DNA from: a bacterium
GTDB taxonomy: Bacteria > Bacillota > Clostridia > Lachnospirales > Lachnospiraceae
Direction: 5' to 3'
Assembly: GCA_023664305.1 (NCBI GenBank)
Contig: JAMPFT010000007.1
Span: 62,001-126,000, forward strand
Length of the DNA: 64,000 bases
The position numbers were made by a program, and so were the translations under genes. A model generated the notes under the pieces. It was given only the letters and a program-made list of their open reading frames with translations. It searched no databases and was not told the DNA's origin. Of the stretch, positions 25,292 to 34,212 are shown piece by piece. Within the stretch, counting starts at the first letter, position 1, and each line of letters starts with the position of its first letter.

Positions 25292-26674
25292 TCACTTATA
25301 AACTGCCCGCATCATATCCCTGACTCTTTCAAACGCGGGCTTCGGTTGATAATTTTCGTCAAACAGTCTGGAATTGGTGGTATCGCCCGGGCGGTAATGG
25401 TCGATCAGTCCGAAAAAGGTCACGTTGGTAATATTCGCCTTGCCGCCGCCTTCGGTATCCAGCCCTTTCAGCGACATAAAGACAGAACCGTACCGACTGC
25501 CCTGCCTGGCAAAATTTTCCTCTGTTTCCTCATCCACCCCAACAGAAAGCTCCGTGATATGAATCTCCAAACCCAGCTCTGCAAACCGCGTAACGGTAAG
25601 CTCCAACGTTCCGATAGACGGATAGTCCAGTCCCCAGTAGCCCTGCATCCCAATTCCGTCGATCAGCCCCTTTTCCTTCAGGGATTCACAGAGCGTATAA
25701 ATCGCATCCCTCTTCTTCTCCTGATAAGTATTGAAGTCGTTATAAAAAAGCTTCACCCCGTCCGCGGCATATCTCCGGGCGTAGGTAAAGGCCATCTCTA
25801 CATAGTCTTCCCCAATGGTCACATACCATGGATTCGGCTCCCCGTCATTCTCCGTGCGGCATAAAAAAGCACTGTTTTGGTCTCCCCTATCGGGATCTAC
25901 CGCCTCATTCACCACATCCCAGCAATAAACCACACCCGGATAACTGTCCTGCACATGTGTCATCAGCTGCGCAATATAGCTCTCCATCCGAAAAAGCATG
26001 GTTTCACGGTCAACAAAATCCCCCTTATCCGTGTAACCTTCCCGAAAGAACCAACCGGGAGCCTGGGCATGCCAGATTAGCGTATGTCCCCGCATCTGCA
26101 TCCCATTCTCCATGCACCATTCCAGCGTAGGATCAATAGTATCAAAGGATAGTGCAGGGCTCTCATCGCCCTTTGCCGCATTCTCCGCCGAACCCTTCTG
26201 ATCCAGAATATACGCGCTCTTCATCAGATTTGTCATCGTGCAGCTGTTGAAATGCTTTTTCGCCACAGCCATATATTCCGGCATATTCAAGGTCTGATTC
26301 TCTAAAGAGCTGCCGTTGATCCCCACTCCCAATGTAAAATACCCACCGCAAAGATCCTTCAGGGCCGGCTCCATCAATGCCGCAGTCAGGTCGTACTCAC
26401 TGTCCGCAAACTCCTTCAGCATTTCCTGCCAGTAAAGCTCTTCCGCCGTCCCGCCGCCGTTTTCCTCTTCGTTTTTCGGGTTGTCCGCCGCGACTGCTCC
26501 ATCATTGGCGCCCTCCGCCCCGTTTATCTCCCCGCCGCCGTTTTCCCCCGGGTTCCCGGATGCGTCCGTCTCTTCCCGGATATCCGCGCCGTCCGTCTTT
26601 TCTCCGCATCCTGCCGCCGCCAGCGCAAACAGCGTTAAAAAGCATAGCAGCATCCGTACTATTTTCTTTTTCAC
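25292..26674 (-). CDS. GH10 endo-1,4-beta-xylanase lipoprotein
   Basis: The 460-residue product has a lipoprotein signal (AAAGC lipobox, Cys about residue 23), an acidic Gly/Asn/Glu-rich linker to about residue 75, and a GH10 barrel. The acid/base Glu is in YCWDVVNEAVDP, the nucleophile Glu in LEIHITELSV, and the conserved GHTLIWHAQAPGWFF is present. It should cut xylan at the cell surface. It is preceded by an AraC regulator whose stop overlaps its ATG, so the pair forms an operon and the regulator probably responds to xylo-oligosaccharides (inference). Confidence 0.95.
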   Translation of the reverse strand: MKKKIVRMLLCFLTLFALAAAGCGEKTDGADIREETDASGNPGENGGGEINGAEGANDGAVAADNPKNEEENGGGTAEELYWQEMLKEFADSEYDLTAALMEPALKDLCGGYFTLGVGINGSSLENQTLNMPEYMAVAKKHFNSCTMTNLMKSAYILDQKGSAENAAKGDESPALSFDTIDPTLEWCMENGMQMRGHTLIWHAQAPGWFFREGYTDKGDFVDRETMLFRMESYIAQLMTHVQDSYPGVVYCWDVVNEAVDPDRGDQNSAFLCRTENDGEPNPWYVTIGEDYVEMAFTYARRYAADGVKLFYNDFNTYQEKKRDAIYTLCESLKEKGLIDGIGMQGYWGLDYPSIGTLELTVTRFAELGLEIHITELSVGVDEETEENFARQGSRYGSVFMSLKGLDTEGGGKANITNVTFFGLIDHYRPGDTTNSRLFDENYQPKPAFERVRDMMRAVYK

Positions 26675-27609
26675 AGATTTATCCCTCCAAAGCCGTCCTG
26701 CTCTCCTTCCTTCTCCCCACCCGCAGGCCGGATCAGGCTTTCAATCAGGCTCTCCACCTCCTGCAGCTGTTCCCTCGTGCTTTCCTTGTGGCTCATCTTA
26801 CGGTATTGCGAGGGCGACATCCCCTTCATGGCGCGAAAGGCCTTTGTAAAAACCAGTGCGTCGCTGTACCCGCAGGAAAGTGCGATACTCTCAATCGGAT
26901 AGGTCGTGGAATCCAAAAGCTCCCGGGCCTTCGTGATCCGAAAGGTAGTCAGAAACTGCTGGGGCGACATCCCCAGATAGCTCTGAAACAGCGTGTACAG
27001 ATAGCTTCTGTTGATACATACATAATCCGCCACATCCGTGACCTTGATCGGGTTACAGTAATTGCTCTGGATAAAGGAAACCGCTTTTTTCACATACTGA
27101 TTCCCCTTATCCTTCTCTTCCTTCGCCACCACGCCGGCGCTTTCCGCCAAAACCGAAAGGAATACGCTCATCTGTCCGTTCCTGCGCAGATCGTTGGCCA
27201 TGCTGAAGGTGTTGTGTTCCATCATATCCCGCACGATAGCGTAAAGCTCCTCGTCCCGGTCACAGGAAAAAATGGGGTGTCTGGCCGACAACCCCATAAG
27301 ACTTAAATATTCCTGGGCGCGGGTTCCCCCGAAGCCCACCCAGAGGTAGCTCCAGGGATCCTCCTCGTCCGCCTGATAAAAGGCCAACTCATTGGGCTGT
27401 ATCAGAAAACCGTACCCTGCCTCCAGCCGATATTCCTTGTCATGAAACCGGAAAACCCCCTTGCCCTTCAACACATAATGGATGAGATAATGGGGCTTGG
27501 AGGCGGGGCCAAAGCTGTGGAGGCTCTCCGTCTGAGAGCATCCGCAGCAATTTACATACAGATTTCCTGTTTTATCGTTTTCAAAATCCAGTTTGAACGC
27601 TTTTTCCAT
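26671..27609 (-). CDS. AraC-family transcriptional regulator
   Basis: The 312-residue product has an N-terminal cupin-like sensing domain (HYVLKGKGVFRFHDKEYRLE, about residues 1-150) and a C-terminal pair of HTH motifs (KVTDVADYVCINRSYLYTLF and IESIALSCGYSDALVFTKAF with AMKGMSPSQYRK). The gene is upstream of and overlaps the xylanase gene by 4 bp. It is likely to control xylan use. Confidence 0.94.
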   Translation of the reverse strand: MEKAFKLDFENDKTGNLYVNCCGCSQTESLHSFGPASKPHYLIHYVLKGKGVFRFHDKEYRLEAGYGFLIQPNELAFYQADEEDPWSYLWVGFGGTRAQEYLSLMGLSARHPIFSCDRDEELYAIVRDMMEHNTFSMANDLRRNGQMSVFLSVLAESAGVVAKEEKDKGNQYVKKAVSFIQSNYCNPIKVTDVADYVCINRSYLYTLFQSYLGMSPQQFLTTFRITKARELLDSTTYPIESIALSCGYSDALVFTKAFRAMKGMSPSQYRKMSHKESTREQLQEVESLIESLIRPAGGEKEGEQDGFGGINL

Positions 27610-27704
27610 CTTTTAACCGCTATCCTGCGCTATTCCTGCCATGTCGGCCCAATCAATTCGCAGTTACAGATCCCAGACCGGCATAATCGTTTTCCGCCCC
27701 AACA

Positions 27705-28856
27705 TTACAGCACAAATTCCTTCCGATCCAGATCCGCCTGCACCTTCTCCAAATCCGCCCGGATCGAGAGCTTCTGCGGGCAGGCCTGTTCGCACTTGCC
27801 GCACTTGACGCAGTTCTTTGCCTTATGCTCCTCGCCCACGCCGTTTTCCCATCTATCCCTGACCATATTGTAATTCCGATACATATGATACACGTTCCAG
27901 ATGCGGAAGTTCTGGGGAATATTGACCCCTGCCGGGCAGGGCATACAGTAGCCGCAGCCGGTGCAGCCATTCTGAATCCTGCTGTTGATCAGGGCTACCA
28001 CCCTGTCTATGGTCGCCTTTTCTTCATCGGAAAGGGGAACAAACTGTCCAAAGGTTTTCAGATTGTCCTCCACCTGCTCCATGGTAGACATACCGCTGAG
28101 CACCACCTTCACATTCGGCAGACTTCCCACCCAGCGCAGTGCAAAGCTCGCCATGGAAGCTGACGGATCCAGACTGTGAAACATCTGTGTAATATCCTCC
28201 GGAAACGATGCCAGCGAACCTCCTTTTACAGGCTCCATAATAACCAGCGGCACCTGCTTCTTTTCCGCCAGAAAATATCCCTTCATCCCCGCCTGCTGAA
28301 ACTCTTCCTTCTCAGCGGCGTCCATATAATTCAGCTGAATCTGGCAGAAATCCCAGTCCCTGTAATTTAAAATCTCTTCAAAGGCCTCGTAGCTGTCGTG
28401 GAAGGAAAAGCCCAGATTTTTTATCTTCCCTTCCGCCTTGAGCTCTTCCAGCCGCGCGACGACCCCCAGCTCCGCCATCTTCCGGAAGCTTCCCCGGTTC
28501 AGGGCGTGCAGCAGATAAAAGTCTATGTAATCCGTCTGCAGCCTGTCAAGCTGCTCCTGAAAGATCCTGTCCGCGTCCTCTGTCTTCTGAACCGACCAGC
28601 AGGGCAGCTTTGTGGCAAGATAAAAGCTGTCTCTCGGGTATTTCTTCAGCACCTTCCCCACAAAAGGCTCGCTCTTTCCGCCGTGATAAGGATACGCGGT
28701 ATCGATATAGTTGACCCCGGCGGCAATAGCCTTATCCAGCATTTTTTCCGCCTCCGGCTCGTCGATCGCGCCGTCCTTCGTCACCGGAAACCGCATACAG
28801 CCGAATCCCAGAAGAGAAGTCTCGATTCCCAGTTTTTCCATCTTTCTTTTTTCCAT
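27705..28856 (-). CDS. Aldo/keto reductase with C-terminal 2x[4Fe-4S] ferredoxin domain
   Basis: The 383-residue product has the AKR barrel (LLGFGCMRFPVTKDG, NYIDTAYPYHGG with Asp/Tyr, then the catalytic lysine region LATKLPCW) and two ferredoxin-type cysteine clusters near the end: CTGCGYCMPCPAGV and CVKCGKCEQACPQ. This MJ-type architecture is common in anaerobes and joins a redox partner to a reductase. The start at 28856 (MEKRKMEKLGIETS) is chosen over a longer frame. The substrate is unknown. Confidence 0.9.
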   Translation of the reverse strand: MEKRKMEKLGIETSLLGFGCMRFPVTKDGAIDEPEAEKMLDKAIAAGVNYIDTAYPYHGGKSEPFVGKVLKKYPRDSFYLATKLPCWSVQKTEDADRIFQEQLDRLQTDYIDFYLLHALNRGSFRKMAELGVVARLEELKAEGKIKNLGFSFHDSYEAFEEILNYRDWDFCQIQLNYMDAAEKEEFQQAGMKGYFLAEKKQVPLVIMEPVKGGSLASFPEDITQMFHSLDPSASMASFALRWVGSLPNVKVVLSGMSTMEQVEDNLKTFGQFVPLSDEEKATIDRVVALINSRIQNGCTGCGYCMPCPAGVNIPQNFRIWNVYHMYRNYNMVRDRWENGVGEEHKAKNCVKCGKCEQACPQKLSIRADLEKVQADLDRKEFVL

Positions 28857-28949
28857 CTCTGCACCCCATACCTTTCCTGATTTCAAGTCTGCCCTGCAAC
28901 GCCTGCCTTACAGCGTTTTAGCGCACATTTCCGTGTTATTGTTATTATT

Positions 28950-29020
28950 CCATGATTTCGTGCGCTTTAGCGCACATGGAATCAGAAGTTGACACAACGC
29001 CCTTCTGTGTCAACATTTTA
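28950..29020 (+). repeat. Dispersed 71-bp palindromic repeat, copy 1 (family B)
   Basis: It matches 60149-60219 with four mismatches in 71 bases, same orientation. Hairpins are GTGCGCTTTAGCGCAC, CCATG...CATGG, and TTGACACA...TGTGTCAA. It lies about 95 bp upstream of the aldo/keto reductase start. A further run of hairpins (GATTGCGTTGCAATC, GGATGGCCATCC, TGTCCTGAATAAGGACA) follows to about 29093. Confidence 0.9.
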
Positions 29021-29160
29021 CCATGATTGCGTTGCAATCACGGTATGGATGGCCATCCGGCCGTTTCCTGTCCTGAATAAGGACATTTTACCATATCCTT
29101 TCCCCTCCGGAAAATGGATTATCTTGTTTGGATTATCTTGTTTGGATTATCTTGCCTGCG

Positions 29161-29469
29161 CTATCTCTTTTTTAACATTTTTATCTCTATCTTGCTGTAG
29201 ATTTTCAGCACCGCAAACGCCTCTATCAGCATTGCGACGGTTCCGATCAGACTGCCGAGCCCGCCGAAAAAGAAGCTGAGAAAAAGCGTAATTTCCACCA
29301 CAACCCCGAAACCGATGACGAGAAAACCGCAAAGCTGATTATATTTTTTGACGTCCACGACCTCGATGGGCCGCTTGTTAAACACCTGGTTGCGCTCCTC
29401 CGAGTTGAATATTTTTCCTGCAACATAGGCGCACAGACCGCCCACAAATACCATAATCGCTAAATCCAT
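29161..29469 (-). CDS. Small three-helix membrane protein
   Basis: The 102-residue product has an N-terminal helix (MDLAIMVFVGGLCAYVAGKI), a polar loop with an NKRPIEV segment, two further helices (CGFLVIGFGVVVEITLFLSF and a Gly-rich one) and a basic C-terminus. A ribosome site GGGGGTATAAGG precedes the ATG. The layout resembles small Firmicutes DUF membrane proteins but I cannot name a family. It stands between the hairpin-rich spacer and the GH3 gene. Confidence 0.7.
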   Translation of the reverse strand: MDLAIMVFVGGLCAYVAGKIFNSEERNQVFNKRPIEVVDVKKYNQLCGFLVIGFGVVVEITLFLSFFFGGLGSLIGTVAMLIEAFAVLKIYSKIEIKMLKKR

Positions 29470-29582
29470 CCTTATACCCCCAGTCTCTTTTCAAATCCGT
29501 TTTATTCTGCCTCGGCCGGAAACCGGAACGGGCAGCCGTTCGTTCCTAACGGCCGCCCGTTCCCTGTTTTGCCGGATCCCTG

Positions 29583-32012
29583 TCAATCTATCTTCAGAAT
29601 CAGCCCCAAAATTCTCCGGGCACAAATCTCCATCTCCTCACGGGTCAGGGCTCCTTTTTCCTTAGCCTCCAAAAGCCTCTTCGGGAAACCGCAGCCCATC
29701 TTCACGTCGTTTCCGGCCTTCGTCTCCTTGTAATGCTCGCTGTGCGCCCACCAGTCCGTAGTCACCATCCCGTCAAAGCCCCACTCGCCGCGGAGGATAT
29801 CCTCCAGCAGCTCACGGTTTTCGGAAGCCCTGCGGCCGTTGATGATGTTGTAGGAGGTCATAATGCTCCAGGGCTTCGCCTCCTTCACGATAATCTCAAA
29901 GCCCTTCAGGTAAATCTCCCGGATCGCGCGCTCGGACGCCCGCGAATCGCTTTCCACCCGGTTCGTCTCCTTATTGTTCAGGGCGAAATGCTTTACCGTC
30001 GCCGCCACATGATTACTCTGGATCCCGGTGACCATGGCTCCCGCCATCTTACCGGTCAGATAAGGATCCTCGGAATAATACTCAAAGTTTCTGCCGCAGA
30101 GAGGACTCCTGTGGATATTGACGGCGGGAGTCAGCCACGCGCCGATATTGTTCTCCTTCGCTTCCAGTCCCCCGGCAGCTCCCACTCGCTCTACCAGCTC
30201 CGGATTCCAGGTGCAGGCCAGCATGGTGGAGCAAGGCCAGGCCGTAGTACACACGCCGCACTGAGGCGCGATCCGCACGCCCGCAGGGCCATCCGCCGTC
30301 ATGATGTTGGGAACGCCGTAGTCCGGCAGATTGCCGTACCCAAAGGTATTCGCCACACCCGTGTTCGGCTGCCCTCCCAAAAGCTCCGCAAGCTCCTCGT
30401 CGGGCAGCTTTGCCACAAACTCCTTTAGGGCAATCCGTCCTTCCGCCACATCGATCAGCTGAGGCTTGTCGCTCCGGTTTCCCCAGAGACGGCGGCTGTC
30501 CCGATGCTTCACCACAGGTGTCATCCCGCTTGATTCCGCCGGGGACAGCTTCGACGCAAAGACGCTTGCATCCGTATCGACCGGCTCTCCCTGGGGAAGC
30601 TCCTCAAAGCTTCCGTCCGCCAGCATCCTTTTGCCAAGCTGCACGGGAACCATCTTCGGCGAAAGCTGCTTTGCCACCTCGTCCTCCGCCAGCGTCAGGA
30701 CATAATCCGTCTCCGCGGCGTCACGGACAGAGGTTCCCACAAAGAAACGGTACTCGCCCTTTTCCAGAACATAAGCCGATTTTGCAACCTTGCCCAGATC
30801 GTCGTAGGAAGCCATGTCGCTCACCGCAAAACGCATCGTAACCCGCTGTGTCTCTCCCGGCGCAAGCTCTCTTGTCTTGCAGAATGCCGCCAGCGCCCTG
30901 GCCGGTTTCCCAAGCTTTCCCTGGGGCGCGCTGTAGTATACCTGAACCACTTCTTTTCCCGCTCTTGTGCCGATATTGCAGACATCCGCAGTGACCAGAA
31001 TATCGTTCCCCTGCCGCTTTGCCTTCCTGTCGGAGACGGTAAACTCCGTGTAAGAAAGACCAAAGCCAAAGGGATAATTTACTTTCTCCGCCGCTCCGGG
31101 AACCGTCTCGAAATAACGGTAGCCCACATAGATATCGTCCGTATATTCCACATAATCCGCCGATTCATGGAAATTACAGGTGGACGGATAATCCTCCAGA
31201 CGTTTTGCAAAGGTATCCGACAGCTTTCCGCAGGGATTCCCCTGTCCGATCAGAAGCTCCGCAGCCGCCAGACCTCCTTCGATGCCGCCCTGCCAGGCCA
31301 TAAGCACCGATTGGATTCTGTCTTCGCCCGCGAACCAGTCCGTGTCTACCATGCCGCCTACATTCATCACTACGGCGACCTTCGGGAAGCGGCTCTTTAC
31401 GGCCTCTACCATAGCCTTTTCCGCATGGGTCAGATAAAAATCCCCGTCCTCAAAAAGCTCCGGCTCCTTGCCCTCGGACTCTTCCAGCCCCGCGATGACC
31501 ATATCGTCCTTCGGCTTCTTTTTGTCGTAGACGCTCTTTCGGTCCCAGCCCTCGCCGGAAAATCTGCAGATGCTGATCACCGCCGTGTCCGTGAACGCCC
31601 TCGCCTTTTTAAGCAGCTCCTCCGGCACCTTCGGCTCCACCGTCATGCCGGGCTGCCGTCCCGCGGCATACTGTTCCTTCACGTTTTTCCGGTAGTAGTC
31701 CGCAAGCTCCTCAAAGACCTCCACATGACCCTTCTTTTCCTGCAGACCATCGTACAGATTGCGGGTGTAGGCAACGGTTACATCCCCGCTTCCGCCGCCG
31801 CCCTTCACATAGTCGAAGGTCGCCTTGCCGAACAGCGCTACCCTGCTTCCCTTTTTTAACGGCAGCAGACCGCCTTCATTTTTCAGCAGCACCATACCCT
31901 CCTTCGCCGCATCCTTCGAAAGCGCGATATGCTCCCTGCTTCCCGTAATCCTCCTTCCGCCTTCCCCCAGAGGAAGAACCGGCTGATACTTTGCTCTGGC
32001 CCATCTTTCCAT
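29583..32012 (-). CDS. GH3 beta-glucosidase with permuted domain order
   Basis: The 809-residue cytoplasmic product (no signal peptide) begins with the GH3 C-terminal domain (EGMVLLKNEGGLLPLKKGSR, then VAVVMNVGGMVDTDWFAGED), continues with a fibronectin III-like domain, and ends with the GH3 TIM barrel, whose nucleophile Asp lies in GFDGMVTTDWWAHSEH; NIHRSPLCGRNFEYYSEDPY and TVKHFALNNKE are the classical substrate-site motifs. This swapped order is known in rumen and gut clostridial GH3 enzymes. It probably acts on oligosaccharides taken up by the cell. Confidence 0.93.
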   Translation of the reverse strand: MERWARAKYQPVLPLGEGGRRITGSREHIALSKDAAKEGMVLLKNEGGLLPLKKGSRVALFGKATFDYVKGGGGSGDVTVAYTRNLYDGLQEKKGHVEVFEELADYYRKNVKEQYAAGRQPGMTVEPKVPEELLKKARAFTDTAVISICRFSGEGWDRKSVYDKKKPKDDMVIAGLEESEGKEPELFEDGDFYLTHAEKAMVEAVKSRFPKVAVVMNVGGMVDTDWFAGEDRIQSVLMAWQGGIEGGLAAAELLIGQGNPCGKLSDTFAKRLEDYPSTCNFHESADYVEYTDDIYVGYRYFETVPGAAEKVNYPFGFGLSYTEFTVSDRKAKRQGNDILVTADVCNIGTRAGKEVVQVYYSAPQGKLGKPARALAAFCKTRELAPGETQRVTMRFAVSDMASYDDLGKVAKSAYVLEKGEYRFFVGTSVRDAAETDYVLTLAEDEVAKQLSPKMVPVQLGKRMLADGSFEELPQGEPVDTDASVFASKLSPAESSGMTPVVKHRDSRRLWGNRSDKPQLIDVAEGRIALKEFVAKLPDEELAELLGGQPNTGVANTFGYGNLPDYGVPNIMTADGPAGVRIAPQCGVCTTAWPCSTMLACTWNPELVERVGAAGGLEAKENNIGAWLTPAVNIHRSPLCGRNFEYYSEDPYLTGKMAGAMVTGIQSNHVAATVKHFALNNKETNRVESDSRASERAIREIYLKGFEIIVKEAKPWSIMTSYNIINGRRASENRELLEDILRGEWGFDGMVTTDWWAHSEHYKETKAGNDVKMGCGFPKRLLEAKEKGALTREEMEICARRILGLILKID

Positions 32013-32190
32013 ATTCGTTTTTCCCTTTCTGCGGGTTTCCTGCAGCTACTGCTTTCTGACAACGTCCTTTTGCCTGGCTTTTCCCGGACCCGCCGGTCTC
32101 CCATTCGTCAGGAGACATCCATCCTATCGTTTCTATTGTAATCGATTCTCCACACAATTTCAACAAATACCTGTCTTCTTCTATAACGAA

Positions 32191-32220
32191 AGTCCGCAAA
32201 ATCACAGGATTTTGCGGACT
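32191..32220 (-). terminator. Hairpin closing the RelA/SpoT operon
   Basis: AGTCCGCAAAATC and GATTTTGCGGACT are perfect 13-bp arms with a 4-base loop, 13 bp after the last gene's stop. On the minus strand TTTCG follows, a weak T-tract; on the plus strand an A-run and T-run are nearby, so it may be bidirectional. Confidence 0.6.
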
Positions 32221-32232
32221 AAAAAATTTATT

Positions 32233-32772
32233 TTACTGTTCTGTCTTTTGAAATTCAATTCCCATCTTAAAAGTCTCGATCAATAACTCCAGCGCCTGGG
32301 GGCTGCATTCCCGATATTTGAAATAATAAAGCAGGAAATCCAAATATTCATCAAATTTTTTCTGTCCTTCCGCACCGAGCGCGTAATTCACTCCTTCTAA
32401 CAAGCACTCGTTTATGACCAGAAATAAGGCAAACCGTTCATTTACAAAAATGTCAGGTTCCTCAATATCGTCATTTATAAACTGCAACGGTTTCCTGCGC
32501 AGTATCCAATAGGCAATATACGCAAATACCTTGTTGGTTCTTACATCCTCAATGTGATGAAATTGTTTCAGTCTCTCAATATCAGAATAATAATCCAATA
32601 TGGCATGAAACAATATCCTGTCGTTGCAGACTACGCTCCCTTTATAGGAAGCTTCCCGTAAAAACAGTTCGCACTGTTCCTGCAGAAAACGCATAAATTC
32701 ATCTACGGTATTATCCCCAATCTTTTCGATAAGGGACTGATATGTGTCCTTTTTTCCTTCCGTCATAATCAC
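32233..32772 (-). CDS. Hypothetical helical protein, third gene of RelA/SpoT operon
   Basis: The 179-residue product is mostly helical and acidic, with no membrane segment. A central patch FAYIAYWILRRKPLQFINDD followed by VNERFALFLVINECLLEG is the most distinctive part. No family is recognised. The start is GTG at 32772 (or ATG at 32766); it follows the second gene by one base, so it is translationally coupled. Base composition is AT-rich like its two partners and unlike the GH3 and nucleotidase neighbours. Given the alarmone-synthetase-like gene at the head, this could be the antitoxin or an effector (inference). Confidence 0.75.
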   Translation of the reverse strand: MIMTEGKKDTYQSLIEKIGDNTVDEFMRFLQEQCELFLREASYKGSVVCNDRILFHAILDYYSDIERLKQFHHIEDVRTNKVFAYIAYWILRRKPLQFINDDIEEPDIFVNERFALFLVINECLLEGVNYALGAEGQKKFDEYLDFLLYYFKYRECSPQALELLIETFKMGIEFQKTEQ

Positions 32773-32773
32773 C

Positions 32774-33013
32774 TTATCCCCTGCCTGTTACCCGGTAAAA
32801 ATCAGGAGTCTTATCTTTGTGATTCTCCATAATCATGTGCGCCAAAACCGAGGCCATAAAGATTCTGCTCCTGGCGGCGTAACCGGCAAGCAGCGAACCG
32901 GAAAATGCATATGCAGAGTTAGGCAGAGTGTCCCTTTCAATCTTACCCTCCTGCGCTTCCTGAATCAAAATCCTGCGGTGGGACTCTTTCAGATCTTCAT
33001 AATGTTTGTCCAT
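32774..33013 (-). CDS. Small hypothetical protein, second gene of RelA/SpoT operon
   Basis: The 79-residue product begins MDKHYEDLKESHRRILIQEA and contains an Ala/Ser-rich middle (AYAFSGSLLAGYAARSRIFM) that may be a helix lying in a groove or membrane. AGGAG overlaps the stop of the RelA/SpoT gene and lies seven bases before ATG 33013; the TTG at 33019 is less good. No family is recognised. Size and position fit a toxSAS antitoxin, but nothing proves it. Confidence 0.75.
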   Translation of the reverse strand: MDKHYEDLKESHRRILIQEAQEGKIERDTLPNSAYAFSGSLLAGYAARSRIFMASVLAHMIMENHKDKTPDFYRVTGRG

Positions 33014-33024
33014 ACCCAATCTCC

Positions 33025-33912
33025 TTATCGCCTCAAAATTTTTTTGTTGGCAATTGTCCTGGCATCCATCGATCCGGTTAATGTTTTTTCTTCATTGTCA
33101 GCTACCGGAGGTTTATTTCTTACAACGAAATCCGCGTACACGTCACCGCCAAATTCCCTGTCGCACCTGTCCCACAGCTCCTCGGACATCTGTAAACAGG
33201 TTGAGACAAGCTCGTCCGCCGCTGCCATTATCTGAGCCATGGTTGTAGTATACCTCAAGAGAAATTTATTATCCTTGCGATAAGGATATCTGACCTTATG
33301 ATCAAATTCACCGTATACTTCTTCTGCTATGGTTCTTACCTGAATCTCACAATAATGCCCCTTATACGCTATAATATAATGCTGGGATCGATATCCTTTA
33401 TTAGAATATTGCGTATGTATTTTATTATGAAAAACATCTCTGTCCCCATATCTTATATATGCTTCCGGTTCTTCCTTCATGTAATACCGGGAATCCTTTT
33501 CCACGCTGTCCTCGGCCTTAAATACGCTGCAAAGTACATCATGTACCTGCTCCCAGCCCTCCTTGGAAAGGACCAGAACCCGTATTCCAATCAGATCCCG
33601 GATAATCTCACAATAATTGTCCTTGCATATCTTTTCGTACTTATTATTGTCTTCGATACATTTTTTTCGTATGATCTTTTCTATCAGATGTTCCGGATTT
33701 TTGATCCGGCTTTCAATGGAATGACAGCTGCCTTTTAATTTAGTCTTTAATAATTCCAGGATGTCCTTTTGGGCGTCCTCAAGTTCCTGAATTTTTTGTT
33801 CCCCGAAATCATCATATATACTCTGAATCGTATCCCAGCTGATCAGCTCTTCCCTGTAAAAATCCCGTAGCCTATACTCTGTCAGAAACCTCTCTTTATC
33901 CAAGGTTTTCAT
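33025..33912 (-). CDS. RelA/SpoT-domain nucleotide pyrophosphokinase (toxSAS-like candidate)
   Basis: The 295-residue product carries a single alarmone-synthetase domain. Seen motifs: HSIESRIKNPEHLIEKIIRK (substrate loop), IIRDLIGIRVLVL (metal/nucleotide strand), NKGYRSQHYIIAY and CEIQVRTIAEEVYGEFDHKV (the EIQxRT...E..H block). An N-terminal helical extension (about 70 residues) and a C-terminal tail flank it; there is no HD hydrolase, TGS or ACT domain, so this is a small synthetase, not Rel. AGGAG lies six bases before ATG 33912. It heads a three-gene AT-rich operon with two unknown proteins, which is the layout of toxic small alarmone synthetases with antitoxins. A housekeeping (p)ppGpp synthetase remains possible. 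Confidence 0.88.
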   Translation of the reverse strand: MKTLDKERFLTEYRLRDFYREELISWDTIQSIYDDFGEQKIQELEDAQKDILELLKTKLKGSCHSIESRIKNPEHLIEKIIRKKCIEDNNKYEKICKDNYCEIIRDLIGIRVLVLSKEGWEQVHDVLCSVFKAEDSVEKDSRYYMKEEPEAYIRYGDRDVFHNKIHTQYSNKGYRSQHYIIAYKGHYCEIQVRTIAEEVYGEFDHKVRYPYRKDNKFLLRYTTTMAQIMAAADELVSTCLQMSEELWDRCDREFGGDVYADFVVRNKPPVADNEEKTLTGSMDARTIANKKILRR

Positions 33913-33976
33913 AATGTACTCCTCAATTTATCATTCTGTAATAAGGCGAACAGGCCACCTTTGTAGAGCAATGACA

Positions 33977-34005
33977 AGTATAGCATAATTCATTATGATT
34001 ATCAA
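33977..34005 (-). promoter_or_regulatory. Promoter of the RelA/SpoT operon
   Basis: TTGATA (34005-34000) and TATACT (33982-33977) are 17 bp apart on the minus strand, 65 bp upstream of the start codon. The spacer between 33913 and 34212 otherwise holds only AT-rich DNA and the start region of the divergent nucleotidase gene. Confidence 0.8.
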
Positions 34006-34212
34006 CCGGAATTTATTTTTGTTTTGATCACTCTTAATGTCAGTCTAACTGTTTTGCATATAAATAGCAAGCATAAAATAAATTTTCCCCTCTGATGAAG
34101 ACAGCCCGTCCCGCCGATATAAGATATGGTAAAGATTCGCCGAAGGTAAGGCCGGCCGTCGGAAATTGCTTTCGCCCGGCCTGACAACAGGCAATCAACA
34201 GCATTTCGCGAT

